Assembly: GCA_041666525.1 (NCBI GenBank)
Contig: JBAYGT010000026.1
Coordinates: 1 to 19,135 of the forward strand
DNA from: JBAXTZ01 sp041666525
GTDB taxonomy: Bacteria; Bacillota; Negativicutes; JBAXTZ01
Direction of reading: 5' to 3'
Length of the DNA: 19,135 nt
The position numbers were made by a program, and so were the translations under genes. The stretch's first letter is position 1, and each line of letters opens with the position of its first letter. Below the pieces are notes generated by a model. That model saw only the letters and a list, made by a program, of their open reading frames with translations. It did not search any database and had not been told where the DNA came from. Positions 12,701-16,088 of this stretch are shown here, piece by piece.

Positions 12701-13149
12701 GCACGGCGGCTTACCAGGGTATCCGCGTCGGCGCCGGATGTAATTATAACCTGATCACCCGGAATACGATGGAAGCCAATGTCGGCAAGGGGATCTCGCT
12801 GGAAGCCACCGGCAACAACGATATTCAAAAACCGGTGATCAGCTCGGCAAATTATTTGGCTGGGAATACCACTGTGACCGGGACCGCCGCCGCCGGGTCG
12901 GTCATAGAGATATTCAAAACCGAACCAACGCCCGGCGCGGACAACCAGGGTGAGGGAAAAGTTTATCTTGGCTCTACGGAAGCAAATGGGAGCGGAGCCT
13001 GGACCGTGGTTGTCAGCGGTCTTTCCCTTAGTGACAAGGTGACGGCAACCCAACACGACAGTTTGGGAGACACTTCGGAATTTGCGCTCAATTTTACGGT
13101 GGTTGCCGCCACAACGGCTAAACCTCAAATAATCATAATAAATGAATAA
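1..13149 (+). CDS. Giant secreted mosaic protein of beta-helix, TIG, DUF2341 and lectin-like domains (5'-partial)
   Basis: The frame is open at the first base, with two codons before the TTG at 7. There is no signal peptide and the protein begins mid-beta-helix, so the true start lies upstream. At least 4,382 codons are present. Domain order by nucleotide: beta-helix 1-705; PNGGETW domain 709-985; TIG 988-1269; split TIG with DUF2341 and lectin-like insert 1270-2394; TIG 2401-2688; second split TIG 2689-3933; PNGGENW 3940-4221; DUF1565-type beta-helix 4231-5541; PNGGETW 5548-5823; two related beta-helices 5842-7038 and 7063-8253; PNGGES 8281-8571; TIG 8578-8868; third split TIG 8869-10032; PNGGETW 10039-10323; Ig/FN3-like 10327-10599; repeat beta-helix 10603-12828; Ig-like cap 12829-13112. 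No catalytic motif or sorting domain was recognised at the C-terminus. The make-up fits a surface or extracellular adhesin or polysaccharide-binding protein (inference). It heads the visible operon and overlaps the next gene by 8 nt. Domain boundaries are approximate. Confidence 0.9.
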   Translation, partial: KLLNSQLIGGGKAASRGTAVFYDGQFGTNTGGLISGCDINNGTYGIYLYYMTSNSNVTIESSTIRSNYYHGIWLDSWGQSGGGKLVDIHNNVIRDNSTSNGYAGVYLNTYYTGNPVKIINNTIVLNYVGLYSVSANNSISSYNNIISNKPDGSTPATGSYGIYRTNGTVSSTYDDIWNNVTNWSPATISGVGTISADPLFYDVAGSDFHLTGTSPCIGTGTPEGTDMGAFPFNAPSIILYSPNGGETWNGLNYYNITWETTGVIDTVDLYYSIDNGSSYSLIASGETNDGLYQWSVPPVSTTEAKVEVFGFGAATVSDESDAVFILTTPLAPSIGSITPNIGNNNQAIGVTIYGADFVNGATVKLVKDGQTDINATAVSVVSAAQITCNFDLNGAATGAWTLVVTNPDTQTGTGSFTIKYPPPTVSSLSPDNGPVAGGIGVTISGANFLPGTYSRAIAINNGGATLTNYQLLVTMETDSLIAANKMRSDRGDIRFLADDEAVIPYWLATTETGVSSFWVKVASIPAGSSTIHVTYGDLSLVSQSSAADTFDFYDDFDSGALDTTTKWNYDESGPATVESYDGSNRLKVYQRTALITKTRSWSSYIYEGDMRINTFSYPGLIYNSYQTNYYYDVYWSNGERWRHYGGIDSRASETGYGWTPTGNTWYNFKILSNGNDVTINYYLKSTGALQKTASFTLNSSYNSGGVGFIMYGSALAYFDNIRVRKYAATEPTAAVSETETGAGGLLAVRFGTVEATNVSYLNSTTMVATAPAHSAGVVEVTIVNADGQIATKESAYTYNLPPTVNSVDPAIGINYGTLTGVTILGNDFVSGATVKLTKSGQSDINATDVSFVSSAQLTCNFDLTGAAAGAWTVVVTNPDLQSDSLPGGFTVKYPPPTVSAVSPESGRTLGGTAITVSGQYFFEPSYSRAVAINNSGSELTDFQLPVTLETASLISAGKMLSDGGDIRFKDSDGLTVLDYWLESGINSEATLLWVKVPTVPNGNKTIYLTYGNPVLTSQSNLNNVFPVLAGSSNRMWLKANDGTGQTVDGTAVSTWTDKSGNDNNAVQATGSKQPLYKVNILNGLPAVQFSAATYQTMTNSTNFSPAYTLTYVSRQTGGTNDRVIASLSNNWLAGYYGGNKDQFYAEGWVYNPSSASDTNWHLYTAQGTGSLSTIFHNGTSLASNANGVAGPNGLSLNGYQGTAQFSNAQITELLVFNSALSTDDRQQAERYLNNKYRLYGTVPTVSVSGTETGQSGTLEVKVGGLIADGVTFISSTEIQATTPAHALGAVAVSVQNPDGQIGTKESGYTYTESLAVALRTPNGGENWLAGAWRNITWEASGTPESINLYYSVNNGGSYTTIVTGESNDGSYAWFIPNIPTTEAKIKIEAAKSGEITADESAAKFTIGPPSDYYVDPINGSNAYNGLTAEVFGAGNGPWKTLTWAATQAASGTTIKAAGGTYNAAAGESFPINVPSNRTLKSIAAPTTAATIDAENAAANAVVLRSPATLDGFSIRSANTNTSYYAVYTTAEGEVKNNKITAAYNGIWLYGSNGRASGNTISISGNNTYGIHYGHDSDGDIFQNATITGNNISISGTGAKGIGAATYGIGSGWFPGLNLARNNITMEGNTSTAIYLSFVNGATCEGNTITLKSGATSSNGISSVVDWASGTCLISRNTIEAQGSGNYNYGIYYCGSDVGFVVSIVSNEVSGRFDTGIRLANEWHSYTVNVFNNTVSGFINYGIYGSQVLTMVVNIKNCIVCANPTQETNATGNGIYKASGTFTVTYSDVYGNATNYYNTTSGVGTIAAVAQFADPANNDFRLLSNSPCIGAGTPEGTNMGCYGAIAVAPATVTLRTPNGGETWEAGTSQTITWETTGTVSSINLYYSIDGGSTYTSIVTNETDDGTYSWLVPDTPTTEAKVRIEAIGETTATDESDSIFTIASPAYPANVVYVNSVSGDNSRTTAEANNPATPWKTITNASTMSASSSTIYVAAGTYNAATGESFPITINGGRYLIAQVTRQATIECGANVYTVALGANSTVEGFSIRNTGSVACVNPNGANATFKNCDIFKTLNSNVCVYFTASGGRLIDNTIYGGDTTIYFSGAGVNDCYLEGNTITNDSHLFYLNSGAISGLYLKNNIMTMRNGASDYGIYLPSSSNNMTLEGNTLTSDYGLGMAAACSNYNIFSNKFIAYDAAGVYGIYANGNGSISSNEVREYLNTSYGGIVVAAGSAVVDHNTIVKNTVGIRAGANATIKNNIIASGVGRAYPLTSYGILQTAGSVSSRYNTFYNNSYHYSGTVTDKGGDAIADPYFTGAAGNEYQLFNNSSCRAAAEDGGNRGAYAAVAGNMTVTAESYVSPNGNDVSGVGTLVSPWRTIGRALSSTEGTVYVMAGTYNTETWPIVVDEHKKVRAYLTDVATIDSGSNGNYTVIIYAGSTIESLYLRNTNGSVNTAVVVLNSTGALAQNCNIYKALDANVCALFAASGGKLIGNTIYGGDTTIYFSGAGINDCYLEGNIITNASHLFYLGTGAISGLYLKNNIMTMTNGASDYGIHLPSSSNNMTLEGNTLTSDYGLGMAAACSNYNIFSNKFIAYNAAGVYGIYANGNGSITSNEVRGFYDTGNAGIVVASGTVVAEKNTIVKNFVGMRLISGTLNAKNNIIASEVGGYSATGTIGLYRTGGTLNSSYDNDYSNDTNWSGCVTGAGTKSADAKFLNATGNDYNLMFNSPCIDAGDPASTPDPDSSRADMGAYYFNQTISATPAVYVKLPNGGESLTGNSTYEITWYATNDGRAIDTIKLYYSVDNGATYPNLITTEVNDSSYVWTVPNIATTEVKIRIEAVSGEAVGTAESDNKFSITVGLAAPPVIDSISPSNGRNDQSLIGVVIGGGAFSSGATVKLTKSGATDINATGISVSGTTEITCNLDLNGAAAGKWTVTVTNPDTQSGSLAGGFTVLYPPPIVTSVSPESGSTAGGDSVTIYGSGFLPNEYTREVIVDNTGGSALTNYQVLVTLETASLVAGGKMRSDCGDVRFYDADNETLLSYWLESGADSASTRFWVKVPSIGGSTNKTIYLHYGDQAATSESDGAATFMYYDDFSDGNYNGWTVSNTYGSGSNVSVAAGWLDLVSVAGSVYYLAADSTSALNDFIAEADVKPVTNNTVNDIGMAFRAAPAAGSGTGYTAGYDLWESGDTAVIGRHDGGTNYTLLSSVSFTNDNSKTYKWKIAAADSSLKFYVDDSLKNSVTDGTYASGKIGYEMDGNWGTPGTEVKVDNVRVRKYAAVEPTAAVGTENSNLINVKFAALSATNISYVNLTTLTATTPAGAAGVVAVTVVNPDGQVGTKESGFTYQVPISATLMTPNGGETWEAGSTHNITWESTGSPGSFNLYYTTSEAIGWQTISSEVSGAATSYAWLAPNIITTEARVRIEAVSGETFVTDESNAVFSLADLTAPSAPTLVTPADGAVISGALTLTWEAATDNLSGIASYEIHLDTTLITQDATTSYAAGVLADGLHEWEVKAKDGAGNWGSYSAARTFTVATNPTVTTTADSGVGSLRQAILDANARAGRDMIVFNIPSGEATTEGGVTFFRIAPLTVLPTITGDGVYINGGSQTSYTGDTNASGPEIELRGQGTGGINGLVLGSVGSTIEGLAINNFQYGVFLNVVAGMQNNKISGCYLGTTVTGEVAKANSIGIYFGNGAKYNIIGGTTSAERNIISGNTLYGVYINGANTNSNEVTGNYIGLNAAGSAAIANANGVFINSGARYNVIAANIISGNTSNGVSITIADTNSNKVKGNYIGLNAAGTAAIANGNGVSLGTGAQHNIIGTDGDGVADTDERNIISGNTTGVYFSGTNTNSNEVKGNYIGLNAAGTAAVANSTGVLLIDAVQYNIIGTDGDGVADADERNIISGNTNYGVYLNGTNTNSNEVKGNYIGLNPDGTAAVANNTGIYLYGGPQYNIIGTDGDGVADAAERNAISGNTNGVYMRSVTTKFNKVMGNYVGLNAAGTGAVGNSVGIYLYVGPQYNIIGTDGNGVADADERNIISGNSSHAIQLYGTDTNSNEVKGNYIGLNPAGTAAVANATGIAIMGGQYNIVGTNSDGVADADERNIISGNNNNGGVYIVGNSNFNKVKGNYIGLNAAGTAAVANLEGMLIAGGAQYNIIGTDGDGVADTDERNIISGNTRNGIYVYNTNTNSNEVMGNYIGVAPGGAALGNGQHGIRLATAASYNVLGPHNHIANNGTAAYQGIRVGAGCNYNLITRNTMEANVGKGISLEATGNNDIQKPVISSANYLAGNTTVTGTAAAGSVIEIFKTEPTPGADNQGEGKVYLGSTEANGSGAWTVVVSGLSLSDKVTATQHDSLGDTSEFALNFTVVAATTAKPQIIIINE
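1270..2394 (+). repeat. Nested module A: TIG domain split by DUF2341 and lectin-like insert
   Basis: The N-terminal half of an IPT/TIG domain (1270-1353, ending SGANFLPG) is interrupted. A DUF2341-like domain follows (about 1354-1650; SRAIAINN, KMRSDRGDIRF, FWVKVASIPAG and YGD motifs). Next comes a jelly-roll or laminin-G-like segment (about 1651-2232; YDDFDSG near its start and FDNIRVRKYA near its end). The TIG domain then resumes at 2233 with VRFGTVEATNVSYLNSTT and finishes in DGQIATKESAYTY. The two halves together give one complete TIG sequence. This is the first of three such modules. Confidence 0.75.
2689..3933 (+). repeat. Nested module B: TIG domain split by DUF2341 and LamG-like insert
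   Basis: The TIG N-half is at 2689-2772 (SPESGRTLGGTAITVSG) and the C-half at 3769-3933 (VKVGGLIADGVTFISSTE through GYTYT). The insert begins with YSRAVAINNSG, a DUF2341-like segment running to about 3075. It is followed by a different concanavalin/LamG-like domain (about 3076-3768) with MWLKANDGTG, WTDKSGNDNNA and ELLVFNSALS motifs, typical of LamG-type lectin folds. The insertion point matches modules A and C, but the lectin part is of a different subtype. Confidence 0.75.
4231..5541 (+). other. DUF1565-type beta-helix domain 2 of the giant protein
   Basis: It starts with YYVDPINGSNAYNG, PWKTLTWA and the AGGTYN-ESFPI pattern, the N-terminal cap seen in DUF1565/pectate-lyase-like beta-helix proteins. 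About 15 Asn-rich turns follow (EGNTITL, ARNNITME, FNNTVSGF). It ends with NSPCIGAGTPEGTNMG. No carbohydrate-active catalytic residues could be identified by eye. Confidence 0.8.
5842..7038 (+). repeat. DUF1565-type beta-helix 3, first copy of a 1.2-kb duplication
   Basis: The N-cap is VVYVNSVSGDNS, PWKTITNAS, VAAGTYN. The inner region from about 6190 to 6700 is repeated 1,197 bp downstream. Over 6436-6628 I count about 7 mismatches in roughly 193 bases against 7633-7825. That includes one stretch of about 77 identical bases with synonymous positions unchanged. The ends of the copy are much less conserved, and the C-terminal cap (NSSCRAAAEDGG) is degenerate. Confidence 0.85.
7063..8253 (+). 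repeat. DUF1565-type beta-helix 4, second copy of a 1.2-kb duplication
   Basis: The N-cap is YVSPNGNDVSG, PWRTIGRAL, VMAGTYN. The core (GDTTIYFSGAG, CYLEGN, HLFYL, ISGLYLKNNIMTM, SSSNNMTLEGNTLTSDYG) is nearly the same as the preceding domain, in frame with an offset of 399 codons. It ends with a full cap (NSPCIDAGDPASTPDPD). Divergent ends around an almost identical centre point to recent unequal exchange or gene conversion. Confidence 0.85.
8869..10032 (+). repeat. Nested module C: TIG domain split by DUF2341 and lectin-like insert
   Basis: The TIG N-half is at 8869-8952 (SPESGSTAGGDSVTIYGSG) and the C-half at 9871-10032 (VKFAALSATNISYVNLTT through GFTYQ). Between them lie a DUF2341-like domain (starting EYTREVIVDNTGG) and a jelly-roll segment (about 9259-9870; YYDDFSDGNYNGW near the start, VDNVRVRKYAAVEPTAAV near the end). 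Its flanks closely resemble module A, so the lectin part is of the A type. Confidence 0.75.
10603..12828 (+). other. C-terminal repeat beta-helix domain of the giant protein
   Basis: It opens with VTTTADSGVGSLRQAILDAN, the N-terminal segment usual in bacterial surface beta-helix proteins of this kind, followed by DMIVFNIPS and ITGDGVYING. The repeat array described separately makes up most of the domain. The last turns (IANNGTAAYQGIRVG and RNTMEANVGKGISL) are degenerate and lead into an Ig-like cap. Confidence 0.8.
11182..12680 (+). repeat. In-frame tandem array of about 201/204-bp beta-helix repeats
   Basis: Each unit starts with N-(E/K)-V-(K/M/T)-GNY(I/V)G. Unit starts are at 11182, 11353, 11554, 11758, 11959, 12163, 12364 and 12568. 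The first unit is 171 bp, the next six alternate 201 and 204 bp, and the last is degenerate. Units 2-7 carry a D-x-D-G-like acidic loop (TDGDGVADADER type) between the turns xxYNIIG and NIISGN. The first unit lacks that loop. Copies differ mostly at wobble positions. Each unit is about three beta-helix turns. Confidence 0.9.
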
Positions 13150-14326
13150 AATGCGTAAGCCATCGTTTAATGATATACTTTTCGGCATAATGGTGGGAAA
13201 AGGTAGAATCTTTCTGGCGTTGATAATTATCGGCTGTCTGTTGCTTTCAGAAAATAAAAGCCATTCGCAATATCAAATCACCGCGCGCGCGGTAAGCCTG
13301 GGATCCGCCGCGGGGATTTCAGCCTCTTATCGCGTCAGCGGCCTGGCCCGCTTTCTTTATCCGAGAATTCCCGCCGGCTCCGGGTTTTCGATCGGCGAAG
13401 GCTTTTTAAGAAGCGTTTACTTTGCCGGCGTAATTTTTAGGCCGATTGTGACCGGCATCATTCCCGATTCGGCGATCAGCGGGATGATTGTCAACATCAC
13501 CAGCCTGTCGGGCGCTAATTTTCAAAGCGGCGCCGCCGTTAAATTGTCAAAAAGCGGGCATGACCTTGCCGCAACCGGCGTCACCGTCGTTAATTCCGGC
13601 AAGATTACCTGCGTCTTTGACCTGTCCGGGGCGACCGCCGGTTTTTGGGATTTGACCGTTACCAATCCCGACGGCCGGGCGGGAACTCTTCCCTCGGCGT
13701 TCAAAATATCTTATTCCGCTCCGACGGTAATTTCGATCGCGCCGGCAAGGGGGGTCAACGACCAGCAGTCTATCGATACGAAGATTACTGGCACGGCCTT
13801 CAGGTCCGGGCTGACGGTCCGCCTCTCCAAAACAGGCGAAACCGACATCAACGGCGAAGAAGTCGCCGCAACCTCCGCCGAAGAAATCAACTGTCGCTTT
13901 AATATTTTTAAAAAAGTGACGGGAATCTGGGACGTGAAAGTCATTAATGACGACGGCCAAAGCGGCCTGCTGGCCGCCGGCTTTAAAATCGAAGCGCCGG
14001 AAATTGAACTGACGGCGCCGGTGGAAACAAGGGTCGAACCCAATTCGCAAAATCCCTCTATTAAAATTGTTACCATCAAGTACAATTTAAGCAAGGATAC
14101 CGATATCATCATCGATATCTTTAATATGCGCGGCGAAAAGATCTGGACGCGAACTTATCCGGCGGCTTCCTCGGGCGGCCAGGTCGGACAGAACGAAGTT
14201 GTTTGGAGCGGTATAACCGCTTTCAAATCGGTAGCCGGGGCCGGCGTTTATATTGTTTTCATTACCGCAAAAACGGAGGGCCGGGCTAAATTATTAAGCA
14301 AACTGAAATTAGGAATTTTAAAATGA
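13142..14326 (+). CDS. Secreted protein with two TIG domains and a FlgD-like C-terminal domain
   Basis: The product is up to 394 aa. ATG 13142 overlaps the end of the giant gene by 8 nt (ATGAATAA). ATG 13151 and ATG 13190 are in-frame alternatives, and none has a clear Shine-Dalgarno. Starting at 13190 gives the neatest signal peptide (MVGKGRIFLALIIIGCLLLS, likely cleaved near SHS-Q). Residues 44-98 are a low-complexity module (VSLGSAAGIS, GFSIGEGFLRS). TIG domains lie at about 101-190 and 194-283 and share the giant protein's motif (VKLSKSG, ITCVFDL, GFWDLTVTNPDG). Residues about 300-394 resemble the FlgD Ig-like/type-A sorting fold (IKYNLSKDTDIIIDIFNMRGE, VVWSG, GAGVYIVFITA), which is often C-terminal in secreted proteins. 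It is probably an exported or surface partner of the giant protein (inference). A lipoprotein reading (IIGC) is possible but less likely, because LLL follows the Cys. Confidence 0.85.
   Translation: MNKMRKPSFNDILFGIMVGKGRIFLALIIIGCLLLSENKSHSQYQITARAVSLGSAAGISASYRVSGLARFLYPRIPAGSGFSIGEGFLRSVYFAGVIFRPIVTGIIPDSAISGMIVNITSLSGANFQSGAAVKLSKSGHDLAATGVTVVNSGKITCVFDLSGATAGFWDLTVTNPDGRAGTLPSAFKISYSAPTVISIAPARGVNDQQSIDTKITGTAFRSGLTVRLSKTGETDINGEEVAATSAEEINCRFNIFKKVTGIWDVKVINDDGQSGLLAAGFKIEAPEIELTAPVETRVEPNSQNPSIKIVTIKYNLSKDTDIIIDIFNMRGEKIWTRTYPAASSGGQVGQNEVVWSGITAFKSVAGAGVYIVFITAKTEGRAKLLSKLKLGILK
14311..14314 (+). promoter_or_regulatory. Ribosome binding site for the PorV-like gene
   Basis: AGGA lies 8 nt upstream of ATG 14323, inside the end of the preceding gene. 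It supports this start and the 4-nt ATGA stop/start overlap. Confidence 0.6.
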
Positions 14327-15312
14327 AAACAATCGCAATCCCGCTGATTTGGCTGACAATCGCCGGTTCTTCTTTCGCGGCGACGATCGACGCGCAGACA
14401 ACCGACGCGCTCCTCATCGGCGGCGGAGCGCGGCCGCTGGGTATGGGCCGGGCGTTTACCGCCGTGGTCGAAGACGCGGACGCCATTTTCATCAATCCGG
14501 CCGGGTTGGCCGGCCTAATGGCGCCTGAAGCCATGTCAATGTTTACCAATCTGCTCGGGGACATCTATTATTCGGAATTTTCCGGTATCATTCCTTCACG
14601 CTTCGGGACGTTCGGTCTCGGTTATGTAACCACCGGCGTAAACCAGGTTCTGATACCCATCGATCCGCCTGTCGTCACCGATTATTATGATAATCTCCTT
14701 ATTGCCACCTATAGCGCTCCGCTGGCTTTGTTTTTCGATTACGGACGAGGGATATATTTCGGCCTTAACGCTAAAATTTTCAATCGCGGCTGGGTCGGCC
14801 TTTCGGACCAGTCCGCCACCGGATACAGCGCCGATTTTGGGCTTAAATACGTCGTTTCCCCATATTTAAGTTTTGGTTTCAATCGTCAAAATCTTTTGCC
14901 GGTCGATCTTGGCGGGGTCATAAAATATCGCAGCGGCGCGGAAGAAACGGTCGCGGGCATCAACAAGCTGGGGATCGCGATTCGGCCGAAGCCCTGGCGC
15001 AATGCTCTGCTACTGGCCGGCGACCTTGATATCCCCGCGCAAAGCGGCAGGGCGGTTACCGGCCACCTGGGCGCGGAATGGCAAATAAATAATTTTTTTA
15101 TTGCCAGAACGGGGCTCGATCAGAGCCTCGATGCCTCAAGCCCGACGCTGACCAGCTGGAATCCGACCTTCGGGGTGTCCGTGCTCCTTTCAGGTTTTCG
15201 CGTTGATTACGCTTTTCATCCTTATTATAATAATCCTGATCTCGCGACAACCTATCTCTCCATTTCCTTCCGCGGTGAAAAATGGTCCGCGTTAACGGGA
15301 GAAACAATGTGA
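14323..15312 (+). CDS. PorV/UPF0164-like outer-membrane beta-barrel protein
   Basis: This is a 329-aa protein. It has a signal peptide (MKTIAIPLIWLTIAGSSFA, cleavage near residue 19/20). The family hallmark follows at residues 35-63: GARPLGMGRAFTAVVEDADA, then FINPAGLAG. The rest alternates aromatic/aliphatic and polar residues with Gly-rich turns, as expected for a transmembrane beta-barrel (FGTFGLGYVTTG, GIYFGLNAKIF, YLSFGFNRQNLL, FRVDYAFHP). The PorV/PorQ/UPF0164 families are outer-membrane proteins; PorV is a type IX secretion shuttle. Whether this one carries substrates or is merely related is unknown. It overlaps the upstream gene by 4 nt (ATGA) and the downstream GTG by 4 nt. It follows a gene whose product has a FlgD-like C-terminal domain, which is suggestive of a substrate/carrier pair (inference). 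Confidence 0.85.
   Translation: MKTIAIPLIWLTIAGSSFAATIDAQTTDALLIGGGARPLGMGRAFTAVVEDADAIFINPAGLAGLMAPEAMSMFTNLLGDIYYSEFSGIIPSRFGTFGLGYVTTGVNQVLIPIDPPVVTDYYDNLLIATYSAPLALFFDYGRGIYFGLNAKIFNRGWVGLSDQSATGYSADFGLKYVVSPYLSFGFNRQNLLPVDLGGVIKYRSGAEETVAGINKLGIAIRPKPWRNALLLAGDLDIPAQSGRAVTGHLGAEWQINNFFIARTGLDQSLDASSPTLTSWNPTFGVSVLLSGFRVDYAFHPYYNNPDLATTYLSISFRGEKWSALTGETM
15297..15301 (+). promoter_or_regulatory. Ribosome binding site selecting GTG 15309
   Basis: GGGAG sits 7 nt before GTG 15309. This fixes the start of the next gene at 15309 rather than the in-frame ATG at 15282, which would put 27 bases in front of the signal peptide. Confidence 0.65.
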
Positions 15313-16088
15313 CGAAAAAAATATTTTGCCTGCTTTTGGGCCTGCTTATTATTTCGCCGGCATTTTCAGCCGATAATTTTAACTTGCCGCAATCGAGCGC
15401 GCGGCCGAGGACCTATCTGCCCGGAGACCTGGTGCATCTTGTGGTCGGGGCCCCTGCCAACGTCGTTAAAGTTACGGCTTTAATGCCGGACGGAGAAACG
15501 CTGACGCTTGATTTTGAACGGCGCACTCATATCTGGCATGGGTTGTGGGAAGTGCCGTACGGTTTTAAAAAAGGGGGATACAGCGCCGGGCTGACAGCCA
15601 CCGACGTGGAAGGCAAGACCTTTGAAGGCCAAACCAATTCTTTTTTCATCGGGGAACCGGCGCTGGTCACTCTGATCGGGCTGGAAATAACCAGAGAATC
15701 AGTCGTCCGGCCGCCTGCGCCGCCGGTGACAACGCTCCAAGAACTGCCGACCGTACGACCGGAACGGACGGTCCAAAAACCGCCGGCCGCGGCGAAAATA
15801 AAGCCGGCAAAAGCAAAGGCGCCCCAGCCAAAACGACAAATAAAAGCCAGGAAGCCCGCGGCCCCGGCCATACGGCCCAAACCGCCGGCCCTTAAAAAGG
15901 AGGACCTGCTGAAATTAAAGCTCAAGCTTTTCACCATGGCGCGGGTCCATCTGACCACCCAGCAATACGAGAAGGCAAAAGGGGACTTGCGGGAATTGTT
16001 GAGGCTCGATCCGAAAAACCGAGAAATCAAAGCGATGCTGGATCGGGTTGAAAAAGTGCTTAAAACCAAAGGAGGCGGCAATGACTAA
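15309..16088 (+). CDS. Exported beta-sandwich protein with Pro/Lys-rich linker and C-terminal TPR
   Basis: The product is 259 aa from GTG 15309, chosen for its GGGAG site and because it starts exactly at a signal peptide (MTKKIFCLLLGLLIISPAFSA, cleavage near residue 20/21). Residues about 33-118 look like an Ig-like or macroglobulin-like beta-sandwich (YLPGDLVHLVV, VKVTALMPDGE, GLWEVPYGFKKGGYSAGLTA). Residues 132-196 form a long Pro/Ala/Lys-rich linker (RPPAPP, KIKPAKAKAPQPK, IRPKPP) recalling the extended periplasm-spanning segment of TonB. Residues 199-255 form a TPR-like helical hairpin (MARVHLTTQQYEKAKGDLRE, LLRLDPKN). It is probably periplasmic, with the linker spanning distance and the TPR binding a partner. 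The TPRs of the next gene product are a candidate. No family name was recognised. It overlaps the previous gene by 4 nt and the next by 8 nt. Confidence 0.8.
   Translation: MTKKIFCLLLGLLIISPAFSADNFNLPQSSARPRTYLPGDLVHLVVGAPANVVKVTALMPDGETLTLDFERRTHIWHGLWEVPYGFKKGGYSAGLTATDVEGKTFEGQTNSFFIGEPALVTLIGLEITRESVVRPPAPPVTTLQELPTVRPERTVQKPPAAAKIKPAKAKAPQPKRQIKARKPAAPAIRPKPPALKKEDLLKLKLKLFTMARVHLTTQQYEKAKGDLRELLRLDPKNREIKAMLDRVEKVLKTKGGGND
16068..16075 (+). promoter_or_regulatory. Strong ribosome binding site for the ATPase gene
   Basis: AAAGGAGG lies 5 nt upstream of ATG 16081. It decides in favour of 16081 over the upstream in-frame ATG at 16048, which would place 11 extra residues before the signal-like helix. 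Confidence 0.75.

Noticed and set aside
13171..13179. TGATATACT resembling an extended -10 promoter element
   Set aside because: No -35 box stands at the right distance, and the overlapping genes on both sides make an internal promoter unnecessary. The evidence is too weak to report.
13229..13240. IIGC lipobox in the 13142 gene product
   Set aside because: The Cys is followed by three Leu and the hydrophobic stretch continues past it. A signal peptidase I site at SHS-Q fits better, although the lipoprotein option is not excluded.
15282..15284. ATG as the start of the beta-sandwich/TPR gene
   Set aside because: GTG 15309 has a GGGAG site at the right distance and starts directly at the signal peptide. 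The ATG would overlap the barrel gene by more and add a polar stretch.
16048..16050. ATG as the start of the ATPase gene
   Set aside because: ATG 16081 follows AAAGGAGG by 5 nt and begins the signal-like segment. The upstream region is the C-terminal end of the previous gene.
15527..16081. Minus-strand 184-codon open frame opposite the Pro/Lys-rich linker
   Set aside because: It arises because codons of the Pro/Ala/Lys-rich + strand avoid stops in reverse. No domain or ribosome binding site supports it.
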